From Mycolicibacterium cosmeticum (GTDB lineage: Bacteria; Actinomycetota; Actinomycetes; Mycobacteriales; Mycobacteriaceae): DNA of 64,000 bases. The stretch is from the NCBI GenBank assembly GCA_016197365.1, contig JACPVS010000003.1:124001-188000 (forward strand), given 5' to 3'. Below are positions 8,362-17,322 of this stretch, one piece after another (positions within the stretch are counted from its first letter, which is position 1; every line of letters begins with the position of its first letter). Both the position numbers and the translations under genes were made by a program. Below the pieces are notes generated by a model. It had not been told where the DNA came from, ran no database searches, and worked only from the letters and a program-made list of their open reading frames with translations.

Positions 8362-9072
8362 TTACTTTCCCTTGCTGGCGTTCTGCACCATCTTCTCGAC
8401 GACGGCGGCCGCCTCGTCGTGGATTCCGTAGGAACACGCCCACGCTTCCAGCGTCACGTTGGAGACATAGGACATCGCGTGCTGACACTCCCAGCCGCCG
8501 GCGTCCTCCTGCGAAGTGTGCTGGGTGATCAGCTGATCCTTAACGTCCAGATCATCGAGCTGCCAGGTGTAGGAGGACCGGCCGTCATCGACCGATACCG
8601 CCGACCCACCGCACTTTTTCCACGTCGACTTGGAGTTCTCCCAGAACCGTTGGGCCTTGTCCGCGCTGGGATAGAGCACCACGGTCTGCTCGACCCAGTG
8701 CTGGTTGTCCTCGTCGGGTTCGCGCGCCACCTGGTCACGCACGGATGTCCAGCCGCTGCCGTCGTAGACCGGTTGCTCGGCGCCGTAGATGGCCCCCAGA
8801 CAGTCCGGGTCCGAGATGTTGCGGGAGTGGTCGGTCATCTGGTCCAGCTCGCTGGTGATCTCCATGTCGGCCGAACCCATCACCGCATTGATGTCGCGGA
8901 CCGTCAACAGCACCTTGTCGAGCTGGGCATCCTTGAGCGGCGGCACATCGGCAGGCGCAGCGCCACGGTCGCGAACCGCCACGCCTGACACTGTGCTGAC
9001 GCAGCCGGTCATCACCATGCACCCAGCTACGACCGCCAGCAGGGCACGGCCAGATTTTGCGGCACTGTTCAC
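8362..9072 (-). CDS. lppR: Lipoprotein with PknH-like extracellular sensor domain (LppR-like)
   Basis: A 236-residue predicted lipoprotein translated from GTG at 9072. A signal segment (AKSGRALLAVVAGCMVMTGC) ends in the lipobox VMTGC, so Cys24 would be acylated and the protein anchored outside the membrane. The mature part matches the PknH_C sensor fold: LLTVRDINAVMGSADM, DPDCLGAIYGAEQPVYDGSGW, then two further cysteines in WECQHAMSYVSNVTLEAWACSYG that should form the conserved disulfides. It directly follows lepA, the same order as Rv2404c-Rv2403c, which supports the LppR name. The start codon sits in the 3' arm of a perfect hairpin (see 9070-9099). No enzymatic role is known for these domains. 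Confidence 0.8.
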   Translation of the reverse strand: MNSAAKSGRALLAVVAGCMVMTGCVSTVSGVAVRDRGAAPADVPPLKDAQLDKVLLTVRDINAVMGSADMEITSELDQMTDHSRNISDPDCLGAIYGAEQPVYDGSGWTSVRDQVAREPDEDNQHWVEQTVVLYPSADKAQRFWENSKSTWKKCGGSAVSVDDGRSSYTWQLDDLDVKDQLITQHTSQEDAGGWECQHAMSYVSNVTLEAWACSYGIHDEAAAVVEKMVQNASKGK

Positions 9073-9099
9073 CGCGCCATTGTGACCGATGGCGCGGTG
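9070..9099 (-). promoter_or_regulatory. Perfect 11-bp hairpin between lepA stop and lppR start
   Basis: The arms CACCGCGCCAT (9070-9080) and ATGGCGCGGTG (9089-9099) enclose an eight-base loop. On the minus-strand transcript the second arm ends in the GTG that starts the lppR-like gene (9072-9070), and the hairpin begins five bases after the lepA stop (9106-9104). It has no U-tract, so it may be a weak terminator of lepA or may hide the downstream start codon until ribosomes or a partner open it. Confidence 0.6.
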
Positions 9100-9103
9100 A
9101 GAG

Positions 9104-11002
9104 TCACTTCTTCGGTTTGTCCGCGGCGGCGTCCGAAGACAGGGCCGCGACGAAGGCTTCCTGCGGAACCTCGACCCGTCCGATGGTCTTCATCCGCTTC
9201 TTGCCTTCCTTCTGCTTTTCCAGCAGTTTGCGCTTACGGGTGATGTCACCGCCGTAACACTTGGACAGCACGTCCTTGCGGATGGCCCGGATATTCTCGC
9301 GCGCAATGATTCTCGCCCCGATGGCCGCCTGCACCGGCACCTCGAACTGCTGGCGCGGGATGAGCTCCTTGAGCTTGGAGGTCATCTTGTTGCCGTAGGC
9401 CGCCGCCCCGTCTTTGTGCACGATCGCGCTGAACGCGTCGACGGCCTCGCCCTGCAGCAGGATGTCCACCTTCACCAGCTCGGCCTCCTGCTCGCCGGCC
9501 TCCTCGTAATCGAGGCTGGCGTAGCCGCGGGTGCGGGACTTCAGCGAATCGAAGAAGTCGAAGATGATCTCGCCGAGCGGCATCGTGTAGCGCAGCTCGA
9601 CGCGCTCCGGGGACAGGTAGTCCATGCCGCCCAGCTCGCCACGGCGGGACTGGCAGAGCTCCATGATGGTGCCGATGAACTCACTGGGCGCGATCACCGT
9701 CGTCTTCACTACCGGCTCGTAGACGGCGCGCACCTTGCCCTCCGGCCAGATCGACGGGTTCGTCACGATCAGCTCGCTGTTGTCCTCTTTGACCACCCGG
9801 TACACCACGTTGGGTGCGGTGGAGATGAGGTCGAGGTTGAATTCCCGCTCCAGACGTTCGCGGGTGATCTCCATGTGCAGCAGCCCGAGGAATCCGCACC
9901 GGAACCCGAACCCGAGGGCCACCGACGTCTCCGGCTCGTAGGTCAGGGCGGCATCGTTGAGCTGGAGCTTGTCCAGGGCCTCCCGCAGCACCGGGTAGTC
10001 CGAGCCGTCGACCGGGTACAGGCCCGAGTAGACCATCGGCCGGGGTTCGCGGTAGCCGGTCAGCGCCTCGGTGGCGCCGTGGCGCGCGGAGGTGACGGTG
10101 TCACCGACCTTGGACTGACGGACGTCCTTCACACCGGTGATCAGGTAACCGACCTCGCCCACGCCGAGTCCGTCGGAGGGCTTCGGGTCGGGCGAGACGA
10201 TGCCGACCTCGAGCAACTCGTGCGTCGCCCCGGTGGACATCATCTTGATCTTCTCGCGGGGGTTGAGCTTGCCGTCCACCACCCGCACGTAGGTGACCAC
10301 GCCGCGGTAGATGTCGTAGACCGAGTCGAAGATCATCGCTCGGGCCGGGGCGTCGGCGTCGCCGACCGGGGCCGGGATCAGCCGGACGACCTCGTCGAGT
10401 AGCTCGCGCACGCCTTCGCCCGTCTTGCCGGACACCCGCAGCACGTCGGAGGGTTCACAACCGATGATGTGGGCGATCTCACCCGCGTAGCGGTCCGGGT
10501 CGGCCGCCGGCAGGTCGATCTTGTTGAGCACCGGGATGATGGTCAGTTCGCGGTCCAAGGCCAGGTAGAGGTTGGCCAGCGTCTGCGCCTCGATGCCCTG
10601 GGCAGCGTCGACCAGCAGCACGGCGCCCTCGCAGGCCTCCAGGGCCCGCGACACCTCGTAGGTGAAGTCGACGTGGCCGGGGGTGTCGATGAGGTGCAGG
10701 ACGAAGTCTTCGTCGCCCACCTTCCACGGCAGCCGCACATTCTGCGCCTTGATGGTGATGCCGCGTTCCCGCTCGATATCCATCCGGTCGAGGTACTGGG
10801 CGCGCATATCGCGGTCCGCGACGACACCGGTGATGCCCAGCATCCGATCCGCCAACGTCGACTTGCCGTGGTCGATGTGGGCGATGATGCAGAAATTCCG
10901 TATCTGCGCCGGCGCGGTGAACGTCTTGTCGGCGAAACTGCTGATTGTGTTTCTCCTGGTCGAAGCGCAATAGGTGAGTCCAGCGTATCCAGCGTGGGCC
11001 AT
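9104..11002 (-). CDS. lepA: Elongation factor 4 (LepA) GTPase
   Basis: Ribosomal back-translocase GTPase of about 630 residues. The G1 loop AHIDHGKST, the switch region [17 protein letters not shown]3 DTPGH, G4 NKID, and the EF4-specific C-terminal domain ending in [16 protein letters not shown] are all present. The rest of the frame upstream of 11002 is shadow. An ATG at 11002 gives 632 residues but has no ribosome-binding site. A perfect AGGAGAA (10957-10951) lies further in, followed at good spacing by ATC (10945-10943) at the conserved ISSFADKTF. The true N-terminus is therefore uncertain. It diverges from the MazF-like gene at 11036. Confidence 0.97.
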   Translation of the reverse strand: MAHAGYAGLTYCASTRRNTISSFADKTFTAPAQIRNFCIIAHIDHGKSTLADRMLGITGVVADRDMRAQYLDRMDIERERGITIKAQNVRLPWKVGDEDFVLHLIDTPGHVDFTYEVSRALEACEGAVLLVDAAQGIEAQTLANLYLALDRELTIIPVLNKIDLPAADPDRYAGEIAHIIGCEPSDVLRVSGKTGEGVRELLDEVVRLIPAPVGDADAPARAMIFDSVYDIYRGVVTYVRVVDGKLNPREKIKMMSTGATHELLEVGIVSPDPKPSDGLGVGEVGYLITGVKDVRQSKVGDTVTSARHGATEALTGYREPRPMVYSGLYPVDGSDYPVLREALDKLQLNDAALTYEPETSVALGFGFRCGFLGLLHMEITRERLEREFNLDLISTAPNVVYRVVKEDNSELIVTNPSIWPEGKVRAVYEPVVKTTVIAPSEFIGTIMELCQSRRGELGGMDYLSPERVELRYTMPLGEIIFDFFDSLKSRTRGYASLDYEEAGEQEAELVKVDILLQGEAVDAFSAIVHKDGAAAYGNKMTSKLKELIPRQQFEVPVQAAIGARIIARENIRAIRKDVLSKCYGGDITRKRKLLEKQKEGKKRMKTIGRVEVPQEAFVAALSSDAAADKPKK

Positions 11003-11035
11003 CCCGACACAATCGGAGGACCTATCCTCGTTTCT

Positions 11036-11629
11036 ATGGCGTCGCAGTGGAGGCCGTTCCAACGATTTCTCAGAGACACCGGGCATCTTGTCTTCAACGA
11101 AGCACCCAAGCTGATCCGGCAGTTGCCCACGCCCGAACGGGTGCTGCAACAGGGCATCAAGATCGGCCTGGAAGTGCTGGCCGGTGCCCCGGCCCAGCCA
11201 CAGCCCGCGGCCATCACGGCCGGTCGTCCCGTCACCCGCGAGAGTGTGCCCACCGCGCATCGCGCCCGGCGCGTCAGCTACGCCCCCGACCTGGACGGCC
11301 AGGCCGACCCCGGCGAGATCGTGTGGACCTGGGTGGTCTACGAGGACGACCCGACCCGGGGCAAGGACCGGCCCGTGCTGGTGGTGGGGCGGGACCGCGA
11401 CGTGCTGCTCGGCTTGATGCTGTCCAGTCAGGACCGCCACTCCGGTGACCGCGAGTGGGTCGCCATCGGTGCCGGCAGCTGGGACTACGAGGGCAGGCCC
11501 AGCTGGGTGCGCCTGGACCGGGTGCTCGACGTACCGGAGGACGGCATCCGCCGTGAGGGCGCCGTGCTCGGTCGGGAGAAGTTCGAGATCGTCGCCACCC
11601 GGCTGCGCGCCGAGTACTCCTGGTCCTGA
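11036..11629 (+). CDS. PemK/MazF-like toxin-fold protein (Rv2405-like)
   Basis: A 197-residue protein starting [11 protein letters not shown]. The C-terminal 110 residues have the PemK/MazF barrel pattern: a [20 protein letters not shown] stretch leading into PVLVVGRD, then a conserved acidic/serine region and a final helix. The N-terminal 85 residues are an extension not found in classical MazF. No antitoxin gene is adjacent; the divergent neighbour is lepA, as in M. tuberculosis (Rv2405 next to Rv2404c). Whether it cleaves RNA is unknown. Conserved linkage to a translation factor rather than an antitoxin hints at a housekeeping role, which is inference. Confidence 0.8.
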   Translation: MASQWRPFQRFLRDTGHLVFNEAPKLIRQLPTPERVLQQGIKIGLEVLAGAPAQPQPAAITAGRPVTRESVPTAHRARRVSYAPDLDGQADPGEIVWTWVVYEDDPTRGKDRPVLVVGRDRDVLLGLMLSSQDRHSGDREWVAIGAGSWDYEGRPSWVRLDRVLDVPEDGIRREGAVLGREKFEIVATRLRAEYSWS

Positions 11630-11799
11630 GCAGACTGCCGGCAACACGACGAATCGTAATCATGCTGCGGTAGAACGCTTTCCACTCCCACCCGGGTGGC
11701 TATTTCGAATCAGTCAGATCGGTACGGTTCTGCTTGCCGACGCAACTTCCTATGCTGGACATTCGTCTGACTCCAGCGAGAAGTGAAGCGAGATCGTGC

Positions 11800-13203
11800 A
11801 TGGGTAAGCGTCCGTTGTACTACTCGGCGTTCGTGATGAACACCGCTTCCCATGTGCTGCACGGACTCTGGCGTGCCCCGGAAGCGGAGAACCATCGCTT
11901 CAACGAGTTGCGGCACTGGACCTCGCTGGCAGCCGAGGTCGACAAGGCCGGCTACGACCTGTTGTTCTTCGCCGACGTGTTCGGCCTGCGGGCGCCGTGG
12001 AACGGCACCTGGCGCAAGTCCGTCGAGGCCGGGATCCAGATCCCGGTGAACGATCCGTCGGTGCTGGCCTCCGCGCTGGCGGCCGCGACAGAGAACCTGG
12101 GCATCGTCTTCACCAGCTCGATCGTGCAGGACCATCCGTTCAACTTCGCCAGACGAATGTCCTCGCTGGATCACTACACCGAGGGCCGGCTCGGCTGGAA
12201 CATCGTGACGAGCTTCAACGCCAACATGTTTCGCAGCTTCGGCCACGAAGGCACGCTGGCCCACGACCAGCGCTACGAGTGGGCCTACGAATACGTCGAC
12301 GTCGCCTACAAGCTGTGGGAAGGCTCGTGGGATGAGGACGCGCTGGTGCAGGACAAGGAGCGCAGCGTGCACTCCGACCCGGCCAAGATCCACAAGATCA
12401 ATCACGTCGGGCCGCGCTACAGCGTGGAGGGCCCGCACTTCAGTTCCCCATCGGCACAGCGCACCCCGGTGCTGTTCCAGGCCGGTTCATCACCGGCCGG
12501 TCAGCTGTTCTCCGCCCGCAACGCCGAAGGCGTCTACATCGGCAGCCCGACACCGGCGGACGCGTACCAGCTGATCACCGAAACCCGTTCGCTGGCAGCC
12601 GAATACGGACGCGACCCCGACGACATCACTTTCGCGCAGGGGTTGTCGTTCGTCATCGGCGACAGCCACGCAGACGCCATCCGCCGCAACGACGAACTCA
12701 AGCGCTACCTCGACCTGGAGGGCATCGCCCTGCATGCGCTCGGCGACGCGGGCATCGACGCGGGCAATCTGCCGCTGGACACTCCCATCAGCGAACTCGG
12801 TGAATTCACCGGCATCCAGAGCTTCAAGCGTTGGGCGGCTGAGGTTTCCGGCAACGACGAGCCCACCATCCGCGACATGGCCTGGGTGATGGAAGGGGCC
12901 AATCGGGTCGTCGGCACGCCGGAGGAGATCGCGGATCGCCTCGAAGAGTGGCGTGAGGCCGGCGTCGACGGCATCAACGTGTATCACGCCACCGTGCCGC
13001 AGTCGTTCCGGGAAGTGGCCGACCGATTGTTCCCCACGCTGCGCGAGCGGGGCCTGATCGGCAACGACAAGTCAGGGACGTTGCGGCACAAGCTGCTCGG
13101 GAAAGGTGACCGCCTGCCCGACAGTCACCCGGCAGCGAAGTACCGGGGCGCGTTCACCGACAACTCGCTGGCCGACCAGGTGGTCCTGGAGCCCAGCGCC
13201 TGA
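11800..13203 (+). CDS. LLM-class flavin-dependent monooxygenase (NtaA/SnaA/DszA family)
   Basis: A 467-residue enzyme from ATG at 11800 (MGKRPLYYSAFVMN). The open frame continues upstream to 11734, but the family starts near MGKRP. Characteristic blocks: LLFFADVFGLRAPW, LTHY-equivalent LDHYTEGRLGWNIVTSF, HDQRYEWAYEYVDVAYKLWE, and a C-terminal LPDSHPAAKYRGAF. It is closest in layout to the 5060-6451 enzyme. It stands alone on the plus strand between the MazF-like gene and a convergent GNAT gene, in a place where the M. tuberculosis gene order has nothing, so it looks like an accessory insertion. FMNH2 supply and substrate are unknown. Confidence 0.9.
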   Translation: MGKRPLYYSAFVMNTASHVLHGLWRAPEAENHRFNELRHWTSLAAEVDKAGYDLLFFADVFGLRAPWNGTWRKSVEAGIQIPVNDPSVLASALAAATENLGIVFTSSIVQDHPFNFARRMSSLDHYTEGRLGWNIVTSFNANMFRSFGHEGTLAHDQRYEWAYEYVDVAYKLWEGSWDEDALVQDKERSVHSDPAKIHKINHVGPRYSVEGPHFSSPSAQRTPVLFQAGSSPAGQLFSARNAEGVYIGSPTPADAYQLITETRSLAAEYGRDPDDITFAQGLSFVIGDSHADAIRRNDELKRYLDLEGIALHALGDAGIDAGNLPLDTPISELGEFTGIQSFKRWAAEVSGNDEPTIRDMAWVMEGANRVVGTPEEIADRLEEWREAGVDGINVYHATVPQSFREVADRLFPTLRERGLIGNDKSGTLRHKLLGKGDRLPDSHPAAKYRGAFTDNSLADQVVLEPSA

Positions 13204-13232
13204 CTGGCGGTTCGCGGCCAAGAGCCCGCACT

Positions 13233-13278
13233 CGAGTCTGAAAGGCGATGTCGCCGGCGATATCACCTTCTGGACTCG
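13233..13278. terminator. Long bidirectional hairpin between convergent genes
   Basis: The 23-base arms CGAGTC...TCGCC (13233-13255) and GGCGA...GACTCG (13256-13278) pair at about 18 of 23 positions plus one wobble, with almost no loop. It lies exactly between the convergent stops at 13203 (plus) and 13297 (minus), so it should terminate or stabilise the 3' ends of both transcripts. No U-tract. Confidence 0.65.
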
Positions 13279-13296
13279 ACCCAACACTGCCAGATC

Positions 13297-13905
13297 TCAC
13301 CGTGGCTGCCGCCACATCGGCCACAGCGAGGGCCCGCCGTCCGGCAACACGATCTCACCGGTCACCTCGAAGCCGAAGCGTTGGTAGTAGCCGATATTGG
13401 CGGGATTGCTCGACTCCAGATACGCCGGGGCATGCTCGGCGTCGCACCGATCCAGCCGGGATCGCATCAGCGCCTGTCCCTGACCGGTGCCCCGCACCGC
13501 GGGATCGCTGCCGATCACCGCGAGATACCAGTGCGGCTCGTCCGGATGGTTGCGCTGCATCAACTCCTCGGCCTGCTGCCCGCGCCGCAACGCCCGACCG
13601 AAGGCCAGCAGCAGTCCGGGAGCCGCACGCACCTGCTCGACCGTGGTGTGCCGCCACTCGCCCGGCGGATCCCACAGGGCGGCGGCACCGACGGCCGGCC
13701 CCACCGCCGCCACCTCGACGCCCCCGCGCGACAGGTGATGGTGCCGCGTGAGCGCCGCGAACACGCGGTGCAGTTTGCGCCGCCGCGCCGCCGGATCCGG
13801 CAGCATCCACATCATCACCGGGTCGTCGTAGAACGCGCGGCCCAGCACCTTCGACAATTCGGCGATATCGGCGCGAGTGGCGGGACGGACGTCGACGTTG
13901 GTCAC
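13297..13905 (-). CDS. GNAT family N-acetyltransferase
   Basis: A single-domain GNAT of 202 residues. N-terminal VRPATRADIAELSKVLGRAF and YDDPVMMWMLPD are typical of the subgroup that acetylates small amines. Motif A reads LAVIGSDPAVRGTGQGQALM at about 128-147 (R-G-T-G-Q-G), and the C-terminal YLESSNPANIGYYQRFGFEV gives the catalytic-tyrosine motif B. Its stop faces that of the monooxygenase gene across the long hairpin. The gene starts 14 bases beyond the stop of the CBS-domain gene's neighbour position (13920), on the same strand, so both may be cotranscribed. Substrate unknown. Confidence 0.88.
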   Translation of the reverse strand: MTNVDVRPATRADIAELSKVLGRAFYDDPVMMWMLPDPAARRRKLHRVFAALTRHHHLSRGGVEVAAVGPAVGAAALWDPPGEWRHTTVEQVRAAPGLLLAFGRALRRGQQAEELMQRNHPDEPHWYLAVIGSDPAVRGTGQGQALMRSRLDRCDAEHAPAYLESSNPANIGYYQRFGFEVTGEIVLPDGGPSLWPMWRQPR

Positions 13906-13919
13906 AGCGCCCAGGATAT

Positions 13920-14348
13920 TCAGCCCTGCGTGATGTAGGCCTGCAGTTGTTCCTGCTGGGATTCCAGCTCCTGCATCCGTGTCTTCACCACATCGCCGAT
14001 GCTGACGATGCCGGCCAGTCGGCCGCCGTCGAGCACGGGGATGTGCCGGACCCGGTTGTGGGTCATCGCCGCGCTCAGGCTGTCCACCGAATCGCCGGGT
14101 GAGCAGTACACCAGATGCGCGGTCATGATGTCGGAGACCGGACGTTGCAGCAGCTCGGCACCCAACTCGTGGAGTTGGCGGACCACATCGCGCTCGGAGA
14201 CGATGCCCACCGGGCCGTCCGGACCCACCACCACCATGGCGCCGATGTTGCGCCCCACCAGACCGGCCAGCAGCACCGCGACCGTGGTCTCCGGCGCGAT
14301 CGTGGCGACCGCGGATCCTTTGCTTTTCAGCACGTCGGAGATGCGCAT
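13920..14348 (-). CDS. Two-CBS-domain protein (Rv2406c-like)
   Basis: A compact 142-residue protein made of two CBS motifs (about residues 8-65 and 75-130): GAMVVVGPDGPVGIVSERDV and RHIPVLDGGRLAGIVSIGDV. Pairs like this form a Bateman module that binds adenosyl ligands (AMP, ATP, SAM) and usually regulates a partner. A glutamine-rich helix (MQELESQQEQLQAYITQG) ends the protein. Its position between the MazF-like and RNase-Z-like genes matches Rv2406c, although accessory genes now separate them. The GNAT gene lies 14 bases downstream on the same strand. No catalytic domain is attached. Confidence 0.88.
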   Translation of the reverse strand: MRISDVLKSKGSAVATIAPETTVAVLLAGLVGRNIGAMVVVGPDGPVGIVSERDVVRQLHELGAELLQRPVSDIMTAHLVYCSPGDSVDSLSAAMTHNRVRHIPVLDGGRLAGIVSIGDVVKTRMQELESQQEQLQAYITQG

Positions 14349-14418
14349 CGGACCTCCCTGGTGATGTGGGTCACACCAGAGTAGGTCGGTTCGGCGCCAG
14401 ACGAAAGTCCCGGCCGCC

Positions 14419-15195
14419 TCAATCGGTCGGGTGCGGGCTCACACGCAGCGCGATGGCCGCGTCGTCGAATTGCGCGGCTTGGGCCGTGATGCGGCCAATC
14501 TCGCTGGGGCGTTTCAGCAGTCCTCGCACCGCGATCGTGGCGACCTGCTCGCCGACCCGGATGGCCTCCTCGGCGCGGTCCCCGCTGTCGGGATGCAACC
14601 GCGTCCGCTTCTGCGCGCCCTCGTCGAAGTTGAGCAACAGCCCCGCGGTCTCCTCGCGGTCGCACTCGATGAACTTGCCCTCACCGATCGCCGCGCCGAT
14701 CAGGTCGACGACCCACTGGCGCAGTCGCTCGTAGTCGGTCCAGAACTGGTGGAACTCACTGCGCTGCTCATGGGCGATCCGTTGGATCTCGTTGAAGTCG
14801 ATGGGCGACATCGCCAGCTGCATGGTGTCGAAGCGCAGCAGCCGGTACAGCTTGACCGCGGGCGATCCCGAGCCGGCTCCGACGTCGGCGATGAACTTCA
14901 GCGGTGCGCGGTTGACCAGCAGCGTCTCCTGCAGCAGCTGCTCCTTGTTCCGGAACCAGTAGTACAGCGACGACTGCTGCAAACCGGCCGCCCGCGCGAT
15001 GTCGCTCATCGTGGTCTGCGCGTAGCCCCGTTCGGAGAACAGCTTGGTGGCCGCGTTGACGATGCCGGTGCGCGGCGACTCGGGCGGGCCGCCGCCGGCC
15101 TCCGGTCCCGCGTCAAGACGCGGACGTCCGATGGCACGGACCTGCGCCTTGCGCTCGGGTGGTGGCACGAGGCGCATTCTAGAACGGATCGTCAC
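14419..15195 (-). CDS. TetR family transcriptional regulator of the Rieske/GS operon
   Basis: A 258-residue TetR protein. The GTG at 15195 overlaps the creatininase stop as GTGA, so it is the last gene of the five-gene operon; an in-frame ATG at 15177 is an alternative. The helix-turn-helix is at about 45-90 (IVNAATKLFSERGYAQTTMS, then LQQSSLYYWFRNKEQLL). The C-terminal ligand domain is unusually rich in charged residues. Being encoded last in the operon suggests autoregulation, with an operator near the NCS1 promoter (candidate at 19995-20011). The ligand is probably the imported substrate or a product; that is inference. Confidence 0.88.
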   Translation of the reverse strand: MTIRSRMRLVPPPERKAQVRAIGRPRLDAGPEAGGGPPESPRTGIVNAATKLFSERGYAQTTMSDIARAAGLQQSSLYYWFRNKEQLLQETLLVNRAPLKFIADVGAGSGSPAVKLYRLLRFDTMQLAMSPIDFNEIQRIAHEQRSEFHQFWTDYERLRQWVVDLIGAAIGEGKFIECDREETAGLLLNFDEGAQKRTRLHPDSGDRAEEAIRVGEQVATIAVRGLLKRPSEIGRITAQAAQFDDAAIALRVSPHPTD

Positions 15196-15938
15196 GCCAG
15201 CGGCGGTTGCTCGGCCCGGGCCTGCTCCACGACATTTCGCGCGGCGGTGGCGATATCGCGCCACAGTGCCAGCCCGAGCTCCTTGGAGGCGCGGGACGGA
15301 TAGCCGGTCACCCCGTTGGTCGACACCTGCCCCACCGAGTAGCGGAAGACCAGCCCGGCCGTGCGGTCGGGGTCATCGGCCTCCGCGAAACGGTCGGTGT
15401 GCACCAGTTCGGGCCGCAACGCCAGCATGATCGATGTCTCGGCGGCGTTGGCGTGCCAGTCGACGGCGTCGGCGGTCGCCTGCGCGGCGATCTCCAGGGT
15501 CAGGTCCCACCACTGCATGACGCCGATCTGGCCGTGCGGATGTTCGCGCCGGAAGCGGTCGCACGCCAGCCACAGCGGGGCCGCATTGCCGACATGCCCG
15601 TTGACGAACAGGATGCGCCGCACCCCGGAGTCCAAGCAGGCCCGCGCCACCTGGTAGGCACCGGCGGCGGTGTCCGCACCGGAGCGCGCCACCGTCCCTG
15701 CCAGTTCGGTGCCGTGAAACTGGCTGGCACCGTACGCGATCGGCGGCAGCACGACGGCGGGGGCATCACCACCCGCAGCCGCCTCGGCGACCGCGGTGGC
15801 GATGAGGGTGTCGGTTCCGACGGGCAGGTGCGGCCCGTGCTGCTCGGTGGCGCCGACCGGGATGAGCGCGACGAGGGCAGGGTCGGCGGCCACGGCCGCC
15901 GCGAGTTGCGTCGAGCTGAGTTCCTCCCAGCGCAGCAT
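15192..15938 (-). CDS. Creatininase family amidohydrolase
   Basis: A 248-residue metal-dependent amidohydrolase. Start: the ATG at 15938 shares its A with the TGA of the upstream ligase (TGATG). Metal-binding family marks are visible: a Glu-His pair in LIPVGATEQHGPHLPVGTDT (residues 23-42), then VNGHVGN near 122, and D/H in DWHANAAETSIML. The family hydrolyses cyclic or linear amides (creatinine, formamides, the mycofactocin precursor by MftE). In this operon it follows a glutamine-synthetase-like ligase and a Rieske oxygenase, so it may remove a gamma-glutamyl or amide group after oxidation. That role is inference. Confidence 0.85.
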   Translation of the reverse strand: MLRWEELSSTQLAAAVAADPALVALIPVGATEQHGPHLPVGTDTLIATAVAEAAAGGDAPAVVLPPIAYGASQFHGTELAGTVARSGADTAAGAYQVARACLDSGVRRILFVNGHVGNAAPLWLACDRFRREHPHGQIGVMQWWDLTLEIAAQATADAVDWHANAAETSIMLALRPELVHTDRFAEADDPDRTAGLVFRYSVGQVSTNGVTGYPSRASKELGLALWRDIATAARNVVEQARAEQPPLA

Positions 15939-17311
15939 CACCAGAACCTCAGATAACGGTCGGTCTCCCAGGACGAGACGTGGGCGGTGAACGAGTCCCA
16001 CTCGGCACGCTTCTCGGCGACGAACGATTCGAACATCGCGTCACCGAAGACCCGGCGCACCAACGGATCCGCTTCCATGGCGTCGATGGCTTCACCGAGG
16101 GATCGCGGCAACCAGCCGATGCCGCGGGCAGCCAGTTCCAGTTCGGAGACGTTGTAGAGGTTGTCCCGGTTGGGCTCCCCGGGATCAAGGCCCTCGCGGA
16201 TACCTTCCAGCCCGGCCGCGAGCATCAGCGCCGCACCGAGGTAGGGGTTGTTGGCGCTGTCGGCGGCGCGGCACTCGACGCGTCCCCCGCCCTTCGGGAT
16301 ACGCATCATGTTGGTCCGGTTGTTGTCGCCGTAGCACGCGAAGATCGGCGCCCAGGTGAGCCCGGACATGCTGCCCTGCTTGACCAGTCGCTTGTAGCTG
16401 TTGACGGTCGGGGCGATCACGGCGCAGATCGCCGAGGCGTGGCGCAGCACCCCGGCGGTGAAGTGGTAACCCAATTCGGACAGCCCGCAACCGCGCGGAT
16501 CGTCGGCCGACTCGAACAGGTTCACCCCGTCGACATCGGCCAGCGACATGTTGTAGTGCGCGCCGCTGCCGGTGCGATCGGCGAACGGTTTGGGCATCCA
16601 CGACGCGAACAGGCCGTGTTTGCGGGCGATCTCCCCGACCATCATCCGGAAGAACACCAGCCGGTCGGACATGCTCACCGCGTCGGTGTAGGTGAAGTCC
16701 GTCTCGAACTGGCCGTTGCCGTCCTCGTGGTCGAAGGAGTACACGTCCCAGCCCAGATCGTTCATCGCCGTGACGATCTCATCGACGACCGGATAGTTGT
16801 GCAGCAGGCCGCGCAGGTCATAGCAGGGCTTGGCGAGATTGTCGTCCATGCTGGCCGGCGCCGGGGTGCCGGCCCGGTCGTCGGTGAGCAAGAAGAACTC
16901 GGTCTCGATGCCGAGATTGAAGGTGTAGCCCAGCGTCGCGGCATCGGCCGTGACCCGCTTGAGAATCTGCCTGCTGCAGGCCTCGAAGGGCGCATCACCG
17001 ATCCAGAGATCGCCCGGGAACCAGGCGACTTCCTTGTTGAAGGGCGTGATGATGGCACCGCCGAGATCCGGGTGCGGTGCGACCTCGTCGTCGTTGACGT
17101 CTTGCGGGACGCCGTCGAGGGCCGCCCCGGTGAACATCTCCGATCCCCTGACCGCTTGCCCGAGGTGGTTCAGCGGAACCATCTTGGCCTTCGGCTTGCC
17201 ATGCATGTCCACGAAGCTGATGGCGGCGTACTTGACGCCGGCCGCGGCCAGCCGCTCGGCGACCTCCGTCACGGCGGTGCGCTGTACGTGTCCGTTCAAA
17301 GTGCTTGTCAT
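15938..17311 (-). CDS. Type III glutamine synthetase-like ligase (GlnT/gamma-glutamylamide synthetase type)
   Basis: A 457-residue GS-fold ligase. Beta-grasp N-terminus with FVDMHGKPKAKMVPLNHL; catalytic metal glutamates in GIETEFFLL (about 130-138) and FDHEDGNGQFE; GAHYNMSL, APTVNSYKRL and NNRTNMMRIP are the glutamate and ATP binding motifs. Length and motifs fit the type III/GmaS group, about 450 residues, some members of which join glutamate to methylamine or other amines instead of ammonia. It is not the housekeeping GlnA: it lacks the adenylylation loop context and sits between a Rieske oxygenase (11-base gap) and a creatininase (TGATG overlap). AAAGGG upstream of ATG 17311 is the likely ribosome site. 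Confidence 0.88.
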   Translation of the reverse strand: MTSTLNGHVQRTAVTEVAERLAAAGVKYAAISFVDMHGKPKAKMVPLNHLGQAVRGSEMFTGAALDGVPQDVNDDEVAPHPDLGGAIITPFNKEVAWFPGDLWIGDAPFEACSRQILKRVTADAATLGYTFNLGIETEFFLLTDDRAGTPAPASMDDNLAKPCYDLRGLLHNYPVVDEIVTAMNDLGWDVYSFDHEDGNGQFETDFTYTDAVSMSDRLVFFRMMVGEIARKHGLFASWMPKPFADRTGSGAHYNMSLADVDGVNLFESADDPRGCGLSELGYHFTAGVLRHASAICAVIAPTVNSYKRLVKQGSMSGLTWAPIFACYGDNNRTNMMRIPKGGGRVECRAADSANNPYLGAALMLAAGLEGIREGLDPGEPNRDNLYNVSELELAARGIGWLPRSLGEAIDAMEADPLVRRVFGDAMFESFVAEKRAEWDSFTAHVSSWETDRYLRFW

Positions 17312-17322
17312 TGTTGGCCCTT

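Noticed and set aside
11003..11647. N-terminal extension of lepA up to 11647
   Set aside because: The extra region is antisense to the MazF-like gene and unrelated to LepA.
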